The notes beneath the pieces were generated by a model, which was given only the letters and a program-made list of their open reading frames with translations, did no database searches and was not told the DNA's origin. The position numbers were made by a program, and so were the translations under genes. A DNA stretch of 64,000 nucleotides from Azospira restricta (GTDB taxonomy: Bacteria; Pseudomonadota; Gammaproteobacteria; Burkholderiales; Rhodocyclaceae), in NCBI RefSeq assembly GCF_016858125.1, contig NZ_CP064781.1, positions 2,923,501 to 2,987,500 of the forward strand, given 5' to 3'. This document shows positions 8,212 to 16,084 of the stretch, piece after piece. The first letter of the stretch is position 1, and every line of letters starts with the position of its first letter.

Positions 8212-9626
8212 CACGCCAACCTCGGGTCGAAGGCGTCGCGCACCGCATCGGCGAGCAGATTGGCGGCGAGCACGAGCACGAACATGAAGGTGAAGGCCGC
8301 GGTCAGCGACCACCAGACGACCGGCTCGCGGCCGAGCTCCATGCGGGCGTTGTTGATCATCGTGCCGAAGCTGATCATCGTCGGGTCGACGCCGATGCCG
8401 ACGTAGGAGAGCACCGCCTCGGCCAGCACCAGCCCGGAGAAGTCCATCACCAGCGCGATGATGACGATGTGCATCAGGTTCGGCAGCAGGTGGCGGCCGA
8501 GGATGCGCAGGTCGGAGACGCCGAAGGCCTGCGCCGCCTGCACGTATTCCAGCTCGCGCAGCTTCAGCGCCTCGCCGCGCAGCAGGCGCGCCAGCCCGGT
8601 CCAGCTGGTCAGGCCGAGGATGAAGCACAGCGCCAGCAGGCGCAGGTCGGCACGCTCGGCGGCAGTGGCGAACCATTGCGGATGGGTGTCGATCAGCACC
8701 TGCATCATCAGCACCGCGGCGGCGATCAGCAGTACGCCGGGAATCGAGTTGAGCGTGGTGTACAGGTACTGGATCAGGTCGTCGAGCCAGCCGCGGAAGT
8801 AGCCGGCGACGATGCCGAGGAAGACCGCCAGCGGCAGCGTCACCAGCGTCGTCACCAGGCCGATGACGAGCGCCGTGCGCACGCTCTTCAGCACCTGGTA
8901 GAGCACGTCCTGGCCGACCTTGTCGGTGCCGAAGACGTGGTACTCGGCAGCCAGCCCGGCAAGCATGGCGGCAACGGCGAGGACGACGCCGAGCGTCGCC
9001 AGCACCGCATTCCAGGCGAAGGCGGTGTCGCCGCGCCACAGCCGGCGCCAGGCTGTGTCGAAGGCGACGCCGTCGCCGGCGGCGACGCGCCGCGCCGCCC
9101 CTGCACACAACGCCAGCCAGGCCAGCGCGGCGACCGCCAGCGCGGAAAGCGCACGGCCGGCGATGTCGGCACCGGCACGGCCCTCGTCGTCGCCGAGCGA
9201 AGCGCCGCCGTGACGCAGCCGCGGGTAGTCGCGCTGCTTGACGACGCTGCCGTCGGGCTGCCGGATATCCAGCATTTCCTTGGCGTAGGCGCGCGTCGCC
9301 AGCGGCGCCGAATAGGTCTTCTCGACGCGCGTGCGCAAGGGCGCCAGCAGCGCGTCGAGCGCCGACAGCACCTCGATCGCGTAGGCCGGCTTTTCACCCT
9401 CCTTCGCCGGCAGCTGCGGACGGTAGTGCAGCGAGTCGAGCAGGCCGACCAGCGCGAACACTGCCAGCAGCGTCGCCGCCGCCATCCCCGGCCGGCTGCG
9501 GCCGACGCGCGCCCAGGCCGCTGCCAGCAGCGGCTGCCGCGCCGACCACCAGGCGCCGGCGACACCGGCGGCGACGAGCAGCCAGATGAAGAGGTCGGAC
9601 CAGAGGAGGACGGGCTGGATGCTCAT
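8211..9626 (-). CDS. yejE: Oligopeptide ABC transporter permease (YejE-like)
   Basis: 471 residues. The C-terminal half is a DppC/OppC-type permease with the EAA-like loop (ALKLRELEYVQAAQAFGVSD) that contacts the ATPase. The N-terminal half carries an additional membrane helix pair and a sizeable periplasmic segment (EEKTYSAPLA region), longer than in E. coli YejE (about 340). The start ATG 9626 (MSIQPVLLWSDLF) is preceded by GGAAG; the in-frame sequence further upstream falls in a GC-rich intergenic repeat and is not considered coding. It lies between the two other transporter genes in a leftward operon and forms the second half of the translocation pore. Confidence 0.88.
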   Translation of the reverse strand: MSIQPVLLWSDLFIWLLVAAGVAGAWWSARQPLLAAAWARVGRSRPGMAAATLLAVFALVGLLDSLHYRPQLPAKEGEKPAYAIEVLSALDALLAPLRTRVEKTYSAPLATRAYAKEMLDIRQPDGSVVKQRDYPRLRHGGASLGDDEGRAGADIAGRALSALAVAALAWLALCAGAARRVAAGDGVAFDTAWRRLWRGDTAFAWNAVLATLGVVLAVAAMLAGLAAEYHVFGTDKVGQDVLYQVLKSVRTALVIGLVTTLVTLPLAVFLGIVAGYFRGWLDDLIQYLYTTLNSIPGVLLIAAAVLMMQVLIDTHPQWFATAAERADLRLLALCFILGLTSWTGLARLLRGEALKLRELEYVQAAQAFGVSDLRILGRHLLPNLMHIVIIALVMDFSGLVLAEAVLSYVGIGVDPTMISFGTMINNARMELGREPVVWWSLTAAFTFMFVLVLAANLLADAVRDAFDPRLA

Positions 9627-9633
9627 GCCGCTT

Positions 9634-9690
9634 CCGCCGGGCCGCGCCCCGCAGGAAGCCCCTTCGGGGGGCCCCAAGGAGGCGGCGAGA
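9634..9690. repeat. GC-rich dispersed intergenic element, copy A
   Basis: The segment CGCCGGGCCGCGCCCCG followed by AGGAAGCCCC recurs in inverted orientation at 57335-57395, between hpnD and hpnE. Both copies continue into a CCC/GGG-rich hairpin. The element is intergenic in both places. It sits between the two permease genes here. Confidence 0.6.
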
Positions 9691-9730
9691 CAAGGCCCGG
9701 AAGCCGCATCGGCGGCTGAACCGTGGTTAT

Positions 9731-9749
9731 CCCCTTCCTCGGGAAGGGG
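9731..9749. other. Short hairpin between permease genes
   Basis: CCCCTTCC (9731-9738) and GGAAGGGG (9742-9749) form a perfect 8-bp stem with a 3-base loop between the yejB-like and yejE-like genes. It could temper read-through or stabilise the message; no T-run is seen. Confidence 0.5.
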
Positions 9750-9765
9750 GGCGGGGGGAAGGTCG

Positions 9766-10743
9766 TCATTCGAAGCGGATCCGCGGATCGACCAGCGTGT
9801 ACGAGATGTCGGTCAGGATCAGGCCGACGATGTAGAGCAGCGAGCCGATGAAGACCATCGCCCGCACCACGGCGAAGTCCTGCGCGTTGATCGCGTCGAT
9901 CGTGTAGCTGCCGAGCCCGGGGATGCCGAAGAAGGATTCGGTCAGCAGCGAGCCCATGAACAGCAGCGGGATGACGACGACGACGCCGGTCAGGATCGGG
10001 ATCAGCGCGTTCCTGAGCACGTGCCCGAACATCACCGCGGTCTCGCTGAGGCCCTTGGCGCGGGCGGTGCGCACGTAGTCCTTGTTGATCTCCTCGAGGA
10101 AGATCGTGCGGTACCAGCGCGTCGACGAGCCGATGCCGGAAACGATGCCGATCAGCACCGGCAGCACCAGGAAGCGCAGCGCATCGGCCCCGTCGCCGAA
10201 GCCGGAGATCGGCACCAGCCGGAAGACCTTGGCGAACAGGTACTGGCCGCCGATGATGTAAAAGAGGCCGGAGATCGACATCATCGCCACGCACAGCACG
10301 ACGCCCCAGAAGTCGAGCGGCGTCGCGCGGAAGAAGGCGAGCAGCAGCGCGAAGCTGACGGTGACGAAGAGGCCGAGGACGAAGGTGGGCAGCGCGATCG
10401 CCAGCGACGGCACCATGCGCGTGCGGATCTCGCGGGCGATGTCGCGGCCGTCCTCGGCGCGGCCGAAGTCGCCGGCGAACATGCGCGCCGACTTCTCGAA
10501 GAAGATCGTCTCGGTGACGACGCCGCCGGCGGCGGCCCCGGTGTTCACGAACAGCGGCTTGTCGTAGCCGCGCTCGGCCTTCCACTTCGCGATCGCCTCC
10601 GGCGTCACCCGTTTGACGCCGAGCTGCATGCGCGCCATGTCGTCCGGCGTGTTCACGACGAAGAAGAGCGCGAAGGTGAGCAGGTTCACCCCGATCAGGA
10701 TCGGGATCGCGTAGAGCAGGCGGCGGACGATGTAGGCAAGCAT
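9766..10743 (-). CDS. yejB: Oligopeptide ABC transporter permease (YejB-like)
   Basis: 325 residues beginning MLAYIVRRLLYAIPILIGVN, the usual DppB/OppB/YejB start. About six membrane helices follow, plus the ATPase-contact loop (YVRTARAKGLSE). It pairs with the YejE-like permease to form the import channel. It is the first gene of the leftward yejB-yejE-yejF group. The substrate-binding protein gene lies upstream but is separated by an oppositely oriented haem-protein gene. The 139-bp gap to the yejE-like gene is unusually long for such an operon and holds a dispersed repeat and a hairpin. Confidence 0.9.
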   Translation of the reverse strand: MLAYIVRRLLYAIPILIGVNLLTFALFFVVNTPDDMARMQLGVKRVTPEAIAKWKAERGYDKPLFVNTGAAAGGVVTETIFFEKSARMFAGDFGRAEDGRDIAREIRTRMVPSLAIALPTFVLGLFVTVSFALLLAFFRATPLDFWGVVLCVAMMSISGLFYIIGGQYLFAKVFRLVPISGFGDGADALRFLVLPVLIGIVSGIGSSTRWYRTIFLEEINKDYVRTARAKGLSETAVMFGHVLRNALIPILTGVVVVIPLLFMGSLLTESFFGIPGLGSYTIDAINAQDFAVVRAMVFIGSLLYIVGLILTDISYTLVDPRIRFE

Positions 10744-10829
10744 CGGAACGGATTATGCCATTCCGCCGACGGAGCGGCTCAGCGTCCGCCGCCGCGGTCC
10801 GGCATACGGCTTTCCGTATACGCGATTCC

Positions 10830-10858
10830 TTGCGGGCCGAGGGCGCCGGTGTCACAAT
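10830..10858 (+). promoter_or_regulatory. Candidate promoter for the haem-protein gene
   Basis: TTGCGG (10830-10835) and CACAAT (10853-10858) are separated by 17 bp, 35 bp before the start. The match is modest. A small palindrome, ATACGG/CCGTAT (10804-10819), lies just upstream and could bind a regulator. Confidence 0.3.
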
Positions 10859-10893
10859 GCAATCGTCGTATTAACCCTACAAGAGGTATGGTT

Positions 10894-12201
10894 ATGAAAA
10901 AGCAAACGATCCTGCTGGCCGCGTCTGCGCTCGCCGCCAGCGCCGCGATGGCCGCCGACCCCGCCAGCATCGACTGGGACAAGATTCCGACGAGCAAGCT
11001 GTTCCTCTACTACCCTGGCCAGTCATCTTACGAATGGCTGCGCAGCGACCTGCACAAGGGCGCCGCGCGCGAAGTCAGGCGCGGCGACTCCTGCGTGTCC
11101 TGCCACGACATGGAGGACGAGGAGGAAACCCAGGGCGGCAAGATTCTCGGCGACGGCCACCCGCTCGAACCGGTGGCGCTGAAAGGCAAGAACGGCCATC
11201 TCGAACTCAGGGTGCAGGCCGCCTACGACGACAGGAACGCCTACCTGCGCTTCCAGTGGCAGACCAACAGCAAGAGCCGCCCAGGCATCGACTACCCCGC
11301 CTACCGCTTCGACGGCAAGGAGTGGAAATCCTACGGCGCGCAGCGCCTGCTGCCGCAGGTGGTCAGCGGCAAGACGCCGGCGGTCTACGAAGACCGCCTG
11401 TCATTCATGGTCGACGATGGCAAGGTGCCGGGCTTCGCCCAGCAGGGTTGCTGGCTGACCTGCCACGATGGCGAGCGGACCATGCCGAAGGAGGCGAGCA
11501 AGGAAGAAGTCGCCGCCAATCCGCTGCTGAGCGCGATCAAGAAGGTCGACGTGCGCAAATACCTGCCGGTGAGCCGGACCGATCCGTCCGACTGGAAGAC
11601 CGGCAAGCCGGTCGAGGAAATCGAAAAGGCCAAGGCCGCCGGCGAATTCCTCGACCTGATCCAGTGGCGCGCCCACCGTACCAACCCGGTCGGCGGCGTC
11701 GACGACGGCTACGTGCTCGACTGGCGCCACTTCGACCAGGGCAAGAACCACTTCGCGTCGAACATGGACGGCCAGACCAAGCAGCCGAAGTTCATGTACG
11801 ACGCGGCGAAGTTCGGCGCCAGGGCACTGGTCGCCGACGACTTCGGCAAGAAGGAGCAGTTCCTGATCAAGGGCGTCAATGCCGTTCCCTTCGACCCCAA
11901 CGCCGGCTGGAAGGAAGGCGACATCCTGCCGCAGTACGTCCTGAGCGCCGCCGACGCCGCCGGCTCCGCGGCCGACAACAAGGGCTCGGGCACCTGGAAG
12001 GACGGGACGTGGAGCGTCGTCATCGTTCGCCCGCTCGGGCTCGCCAACAGCGACGACAAGTCGCTCAAGGCCGGCGGCGTCTATAACGTCGGCTTCGCGG
12101 TTCACGACGACAACATGACCGCGCGCGGCCATCACGTTTCCTACGTGAAGACGCTGGGCCTCGGCGCCAAGGCCGATATCACGGCGGTCAAGCTGCCCTG
12201 A
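10894..12201 (+). CDS. Ethylbenzene-dehydrogenase-like periplasmic haem protein
   Basis: 435 residues with a signal peptide cleaved near AAMA-AD. It resembles the haem-binding subunit family of DMSO-reductase-type enzymes (EB_dh domain, as in the gamma subunit of ethylbenzene dehydrogenase), found in cytochromes of anaerobic respiration. A c-type haem site CVSCH is at residues 67-71. A second Cys pair, CWLTCH at 186-191, has one extra residue (CX3CH). Family membership suggests periplasmic electron transfer, but no molybdenum catalytic or Fe-S subunit is encoded nearby, so it is not part of a local three-subunit enzyme. ATG 10894 is preferred over 10888 because AAGAGG is then 7 bases away. 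It lies inside an otherwise Yej-type transporter region on the opposite strand. Confidence 0.8.
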   Translation: MKKQTILLAASALAASAAMAADPASIDWDKIPTSKLFLYYPGQSSYEWLRSDLHKGAAREVRRGDSCVSCHDMEDEEETQGGKILGDGHPLEPVALKGKNGHLELRVQAAYDDRNAYLRFQWQTNSKSRPGIDYPAYRFDGKEWKSYGAQRLLPQVVSGKTPAVYEDRLSFMVDDGKVPGFAQQGCWLTCHDGERTMPKEASKEEVAANPLLSAIKKVDVRKYLPVSRTDPSDWKTGKPVEEIEKAKAAGEFLDLIQWRAHRTNPVGGVDDGYVLDWRHFDQGKNHFASNMDGQTKQPKFMYDAAKFGARALVADDFGKKEQFLIKGVNAVPFDPNAGWKEGDILPQYVLSAADAAGSAADNKGSGTWKDGTWSVVIVRPLGLANSDDKSLKAGGVYNVGFAVHDDNMTARGHHVSYVKTLGLGAKADITAVKLP

Positions 12202-12215
12202 GCGCCGCGGCGAGA

Positions 12216-12244
12216 AATGGCGCGGACGATTCCGCGCCATTTTT
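12216..12244 (+). terminator. Intrinsic terminator of the haem-protein gene
   Basis: AATGGCGCGG (12216-12225) and CCGCGCCATT (12232-12241) form a 10-bp stem with a 6-base loop, followed by a TTTTT run. It lies 15 bp after the stop. Confidence 0.85.
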
Positions 12245-12369
12245 CCACCGGCGCCGCATCCGTACTACCATCGGCAGACAAGCCCCTGGGTATCCGGGAT
12301 GGTCCGCGCCCGCGGATTTTGCGCGGCCCCGCCCGGGCGCCCGCACATCAAGCTGCGAAGGAGCAAGCG

Positions 12370-12501
12370 ATGGTCGTTCGTGTGGTCAGGCTCGGCAGCC
12401 CGAGAATCGCCGGCGAAGGCATGCGCATCGGCACGGTACGCCGGCCGCCGCGCGGCGTGCCCAAGTCCGAGTTCGCAACAAAGGACGCGCAGTTCGGCTG
12501 A
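12370..12501 (+). pseudogene. Truncated DUF488-family remnant (N-terminal part only)
   Basis: The 43-residue frame begins MVVRVVRLGSPRIAGEGMRI and continues with TVRRPPRGVPKSEFA, which matches the N-terminus of DUF488/YeaO-like proteins (usually 115-150 residues). After about 38 residues the match ends and a TGA follows. A good GGAG ribosome site remains 7 bases before the ATG, so the 5' end looks intact. The rest is missing because the convergent YkgJ-like gene begins its stop codon 4 bp later. The simplest reading is a deletion that fused the broken gene to the end of the transporter operon. A genuine short protein cannot be excluded. Confidence 0.65.
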
Positions 12502-12505
12502 CGGA

Positions 12506-12898
12506 TCAGGGCGTGTCGATCCCGTACAGCCGGCGCAGCCGCAGGCACTCCGGGTTCAGCGAGCCATCCTCCATGAAGGCCGGGAACTCGCGGCAGACCG
12601 ACGGCCGCTTGTCGTAGATGCCGCAGCGGCCATCGTCCTGCTGCGCGACGCAGCGACCCTCGCCCTGTTCGGTCCCCTTCATGCAGGCGCGGAACGGCGT
12701 CACCGGCAACGTCAGCGCGGCAGGAACGTAGCCGCCGGGCTGCGTGTCGAGTTCGCCGTGGTAGAACGAGACGCGGAAATGGCGGCAGCAACCGCCGCAA
12801 CCGAAGCAGGGATTGCCGTCCTCGGCCATGTCGTAATGGACGCGGCCGTCGTCGGTGTGGATGACGGTCTGCGCGTTCTTCGTTGCGCTGCCGCTCAT
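12506..12898 (-). CDS. YkgJ-family cysteine cluster protein
   Basis: 130 residues. The Cys cluster NPCFGCGGCCRHF, then CMKG, GRCVAQQ, GRCGIYDKRPSVCREFP and a late PEC form the conserved metal-binding pattern of the YkgJ/CxxCxxCC family (zinc- or iron-binding, biochemical role not established). The start ATG 12898 overlaps the stop of the substrate-binding protein by four bases (ATGA), so the two are coupled. Sequence further upstream in frame lies inside the binding-protein gene and is not used. Confidence 0.85.
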   Translation of the reverse strand: MSGSATKNAQTVIHTDDGRVHYDMAEDGNPCFGCGGCCRHFRVSFYHGELDTQPGGYVPAALTLPVTPFRACMKGTEQGEGRCVAQQDDGRCGIYDKRPSVCREFPAFMEDGSLNPECLRLRRLYGIDTP

Positions 12899-15054
12899 CG
12901 CGCCGCCGCCCTTTCCCGCCGACGGTAGCCGGCCACCGCCGGCACCAGCGCGACGACCAGGAAGACCATCACGGCGGCGAGCGGCCACAGCACCGGCCGG
13001 TTCCACTCCGCGCGCTTCGCCTCGCGCAGCGCGACGTCGAGGCGCTGGTACTTGAGCCCGTTATGGCCGACGTCGCTCGGCTTGCGGTTCTTCAGCCAGG
13101 CATGGCCGAGCGCATAGCTCTTCGGGTGGAAGCCCCACACCCACGGCGCGTCCTCGTGCAGGATGCGGTTCATGCGCCCGATGATCTCCAGCCGGCGCGG
13201 GCCGTTGTCCATGTTCTTCATCGCCGCGAAGAGGCGGTCGAACTCCGGGTTCTTGTAGTTCGAGGTGTTCTCGCCGCCCTTCTCCACCCGGCTTTCGGCG
13301 CCGTTGAGCAGGAAGAAGAAATTCTCCGGATCCGGGTAGTCGGCGTTCCAGCCGAGGTAGTAGAGCTGCACCGCCCCCCGGCGGATCTTGTCCTGGAAGC
13401 GGTTGAAGTCGGTCGAGCGCACCACCAGCTGCACGTCGATCTTGGCGAATTGGCGGGTCAGCCAGTCGAGCCGCGACTTGTCGCCCATGCCGCCGCCGGT
13501 GGTGTCGAGGTTGAGCACCAGCGGCTCGCCGGTCTTGGCGTCGCGCCCGTTCGGCCAGCCGGCTTCCGCCAGCAGCCGCTTCGCCTCGTCGACGCTGCGC
13601 CGGCGCGGCGCGCCGTCGCGCCAGTCGTAGACGACGCGGTTGATCCCGGCCTCGCCCTCGGTGTAGCCGAAGATGCCCGGCGGCAGCGCCCCCTGCGCCG
13701 GGATGCCGCGGCCGTTCATGAAGATCGAGATGAACTCCTCCTGGTCGACGGCGATCGACACCGCCTGGCGCAGCTTGCGGCCGCGCGCGTCGAGCCCGCC
13801 GACGACCGGGTCGAGCATGTTGAAGCCCATGTAGAAGGTCGAGGCGCGCACGCTGGTCAGGAGGCGGATGCCCTTCTGCTGCATCTCGTCGGTCAGCGCG
13901 ACGTCGCCGCCGACGTTGATGCGCACCGCCTGGTCGAAGCTGTCGGAGGAAATGCCGGAGGCGTCGTACCAGCCCTGCAGGAACTTGTTCCAGTACGGGA
14001 TCGCCTCCTTCTCGCGCGAGAACACGGCGCGGTCGATGAAGGGAACCGCCTTGCCGCAGTCGTCGAGCAGTCCGGCGTCGCGGTCGCCGGCCTCGCCCTC
14101 GCACGGGTAGGTCTCGCCGCGGAAGTTCGGGTTGCGGGCGAGCACCATGCGGCTGTTCGGGTTGTTCTCGACCAGCATGTAGGGGCCGGTGCCGACCGGG
14201 TACCAGTCCAGCGTCAGGTTCTTCTCGGCCATGCCCGGCTGGCTGTAGAAGCGGTCGACCTCGCGCGGCACCGGCGCGAAGAAGGGCATCGCCAGCCAGT
14301 AGAGGAACTGCGGGTACTTGCCCTTCAGCCGCACGCGCCAGGTGTAGTCGTCGACCTTCTCGACGCCGGACAGCGGATAGGCGTCGAGGTCCAGCCAGCC
14401 GTCCGTCGGCAGCTCCTTCGCCGCCGCCTGCAGCGTCTTGCCGAGCTCCTTCAGGCCGACGATGTGCTCGGCCATCATGCCGAAGATCGGCGAATGCAGG
14501 CGCGGATGGGCGAGGCGCTTGATCTCGTAGATGTAGTCGTCGGCGACAAGCTCGCGCGTGCCGGTCTCGGCGAAGTCGGCGATGCGCTCGATGCCCTTCA
14601 GCTTGTCGCGATCGAGGTCGGCGTAGCGCGGTCGGCCGGCGGCGTCGACGGCGAAGGCCGGGTGCGGCTGGTAGCGGATGCCCGGCTTGAGGCGGATCTC
14701 GTAGATGCTCTCGGCGATCTGCTCCGCCGGCGCGTCGGCCGGCAGCGTGCGCCCGGCCGCATCGACGTAGCGCGGCACCGGCACCGCCTCGGTGGTCAGC
14801 GGCACCAGCTCGTACGGGCGCTTGAGGTAGTGGTACTGCAGCGGCGGCTCGTAGACCTGCGCGGTGAAGGTGATCTCGTCCTCGGTATAGGACTGCACCG
14901 GGTCGAGGTGCTTAGGCCGCTCGGTGAAGGCCGAGTAGAGGATGCTCTGGCCGCGCTCGGCCGACGGGTACGGATCGTTCCACGCGTCGCCGCAGGCGGC
15001 CACGAGGCAGACGGCGGAAAGGCAGGCGAGGCGGGAAAGGGGAAGCAACGGCAT
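12895..15054 (-). CDS. yejA: Oligopeptide ABC transporter substrate-binding lipoprotein (YejA/family 5-like)
   Basis: 719 residues. The N-terminus (MPLLPLSRLACLSAVC) ends in a lipobox, VAACG, so the mature protein is anchored to a membrane by lipid. The body is a family-5 solute-binding domain like OppA/YejA, with an N-terminal domain that includes LDPVQSYT and a late GWNADYPDPENFF motif. The last 40 residues add a strong hydrophobic helix (VLWPLAAVMVFLVVALV) and a basic tail (GYRRRERAAAR), which is unusual for a binding protein. E. coli YejA is about 600 residues. ATG 15054 is chosen because the lipobox is then at the right distance. It would deliver peptides to the YejBEF-like permease located about 2.2 kb downstream. 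Confidence 0.85.
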   Translation of the reverse strand: MPLLPLSRLACLSAVCLVAACGDAWNDPYPSAERGQSILYSAFTERPKHLDPVQSYTEDEITFTAQVYEPPLQYHYLKRPYELVPLTTEAVPVPRYVDAAGRTLPADAPAEQIAESIYEIRLKPGIRYQPHPAFAVDAAGRPRYADLDRDKLKGIERIADFAETGTRELVADDYIYEIKRLAHPRLHSPIFGMMAEHIVGLKELGKTLQAAAKELPTDGWLDLDAYPLSGVEKVDDYTWRVRLKGKYPQFLYWLAMPFFAPVPREVDRFYSQPGMAEKNLTLDWYPVGTGPYMLVENNPNSRMVLARNPNFRGETYPCEGEAGDRDAGLLDDCGKAVPFIDRAVFSREKEAIPYWNKFLQGWYDASGISSDSFDQAVRINVGGDVALTDEMQQKGIRLLTSVRASTFYMGFNMLDPVVGGLDARGRKLRQAVSIAVDQEEFISIFMNGRGIPAQGALPPGIFGYTEGEAGINRVVYDWRDGAPRRRSVDEAKRLLAEAGWPNGRDAKTGEPLVLNLDTTGGGMGDKSRLDWLTRQFAKIDVQLVVRSTDFNRFQDKIRRGAVQLYYLGWNADYPDPENFFFLLNGAESRVEKGGENTSNYKNPEFDRLFAAMKNMDNGPRRLEIIGRMNRILHEDAPWVWGFHPKSYALGHAWLKNRKPSDVGHNGLKYQRLDVALREAKRAEWNRPVLWPLAAVMVFLVVALVPAVAGYRRRERAAAR

Positions 15055-15148
15055 GGCGGCGAGTTTAGCCGATGGACCGGCGTGCGTCACCCGCCCGGCG
15101 GCCTCCCCTGCAGCGGCCGCCGGCAGCCGAGCCGGCTGTCATTTCCGC

Positions 15149-15154
15149 TATAAT
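15149..15154 (+). promoter_or_regulatory. Candidate -10 element of fabI
   Basis: A perfect TATAAT lies 26 bp before the fabI start, in the gap divergent from the binding-protein gene. No clear -35 match is seen. A GGGAG ribosome site precedes the ATG. Confidence 0.4.
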
Positions 15155-15179
15155 GCGCGCAAACCAACAGGGAGCACCC

Positions 15180-15980
15180 ATGGGATTCCTCGCAGAGAAA
15201 CGCATCCTCATCACCGGACTGCTGTCCAAGCATTCGATCGCCTACGGCATCGCCAAGGCCTGCCACCGCGAAGGCGCGACGCTCGCCTTCACCTACCAGA
15301 ACGAGCGCTTCCAGGAGCGCGTCGCCAAGTTCGCCGCCGAATTCGGCAGCGAGCTGGTCTTCCCCTGCGACGTCGCCGACGACGCCCAGATCGACCAACT
15401 CTTCGCCGAGCTCGGCAAGCACTGGGACGGCCTCGACGGCCTCGTGCACTCGATCGCCTACGCCCCGAGCGAAGCGATCGAGGGCGACTTCCTCGACGGC
15501 ATCAACCGCGAAGCCTTCCGCATCGCGCACGACATCTCGTCCTACAGCTACCCGGCGCTGGCCAAGGCCGCCCGCCCGCTGCTGCTGAAGGGCAACAAGC
15601 CGGCGCTGCTCGCCCTCTCCTACCTCGGCGCCGAACGCACGATGCCGAACTACAACACGATGGGCCTGGCCAAGGCCAGCCTCGAGGCGGCTACCCGCTA
15701 CCTGGCCTTCTGCCTCGGGCCGCAGGGCATCCGCGCCAACGCCATCTCGGCCGGCCCGATCAAGACGCTGGCTGCCTCCGGCATCGGCAACTTCGGCAAG
15801 CTGCTGGCGTACAACGCGCACCACGCGCCGCTGCGCCGCAACGTGACCATCGAGGAAGTCGGCAACGCCGCCGCCTTCATGCTCTCCGACCTGGCGAGCG
15901 GCATCACCGGCGAGATCACCTACGTCGACGGCGGCCTGAACACCACCGCGCTCGGCAACGCCGACCCGCTGCCGGCCTGA
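15180..15980 (+). CDS. fabI: Enoyl-[acyl-carrier-protein] reductase FabI
   Basis: 266 residues of the short-chain dehydrogenase fold. The nucleotide-binding start ([19 protein letters not shown]) and the FabI active-site pair Tyr-X6-Lys (YNTMGLAK) are present. It catalyses the last step of each fatty-acid elongation cycle, reducing enoyl-ACP with NADH. Length is normal. The ATG at 15180 has a GGGAG ribosome site. It is divergent from the transporter gene and convergent with ppiD, separated from the latter by a strong bidirectional terminator. Confidence 0.95.
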   Translation: MGFLAEKRILITGLLSKHSIAYGIAKACHREGATLAFTYQNERFQERVAKFAAEFGSELVFPCDVADDAQIDQLFAELGKHWDGLDGLVHSIAYAPSEAIEGDFLDGINREAFRIAHDISSYSYPALAKAARPLLLKGNKPALLALSYLGAERTMPNYNTMGLAKASLEAATRYLAFCLGPQGIRANAISAGPIKTLAASGIGNFGKLLAYNAHHAPLRRNVTIEEVGNAAAFMLSDLASGITGEITYVDGGLNTTALGNADPLPA

Positions 15981-15991
15981 CCCCACCGCGC

Positions 15992-16056
15992 GGCAGCCGG
16001 CCGTTGGCCGGCTGCCCAAAAAGAAAACGCCGACCGGTTTCCCCGGTCGGCGTTTT
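15992..16056. terminator. Two hairpins forming a bidirectional terminator between fabI and ppiD
   Basis: A first hairpin, GCAGCCGGCC/GGCCGGCTGC (15992-16014), is followed by AAAACGCCGACCGG (16024-16037) and CCGGTCGGCGTTTT (16043-16056). The second has A-runs and T-runs on both sides, so it can terminate both convergent genes. Confidence 0.9.
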
Positions 16057-16084
16057 GCTTCAGGCAGGCGGTGCGGAACGCGGA

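Noticed and set aside
12883-15153. 756-codon frame antisense to the binding protein
   Set aside because: No domains and a composition typical of shadow frames; the sense frame has a lipobox and binding-protein motifs.
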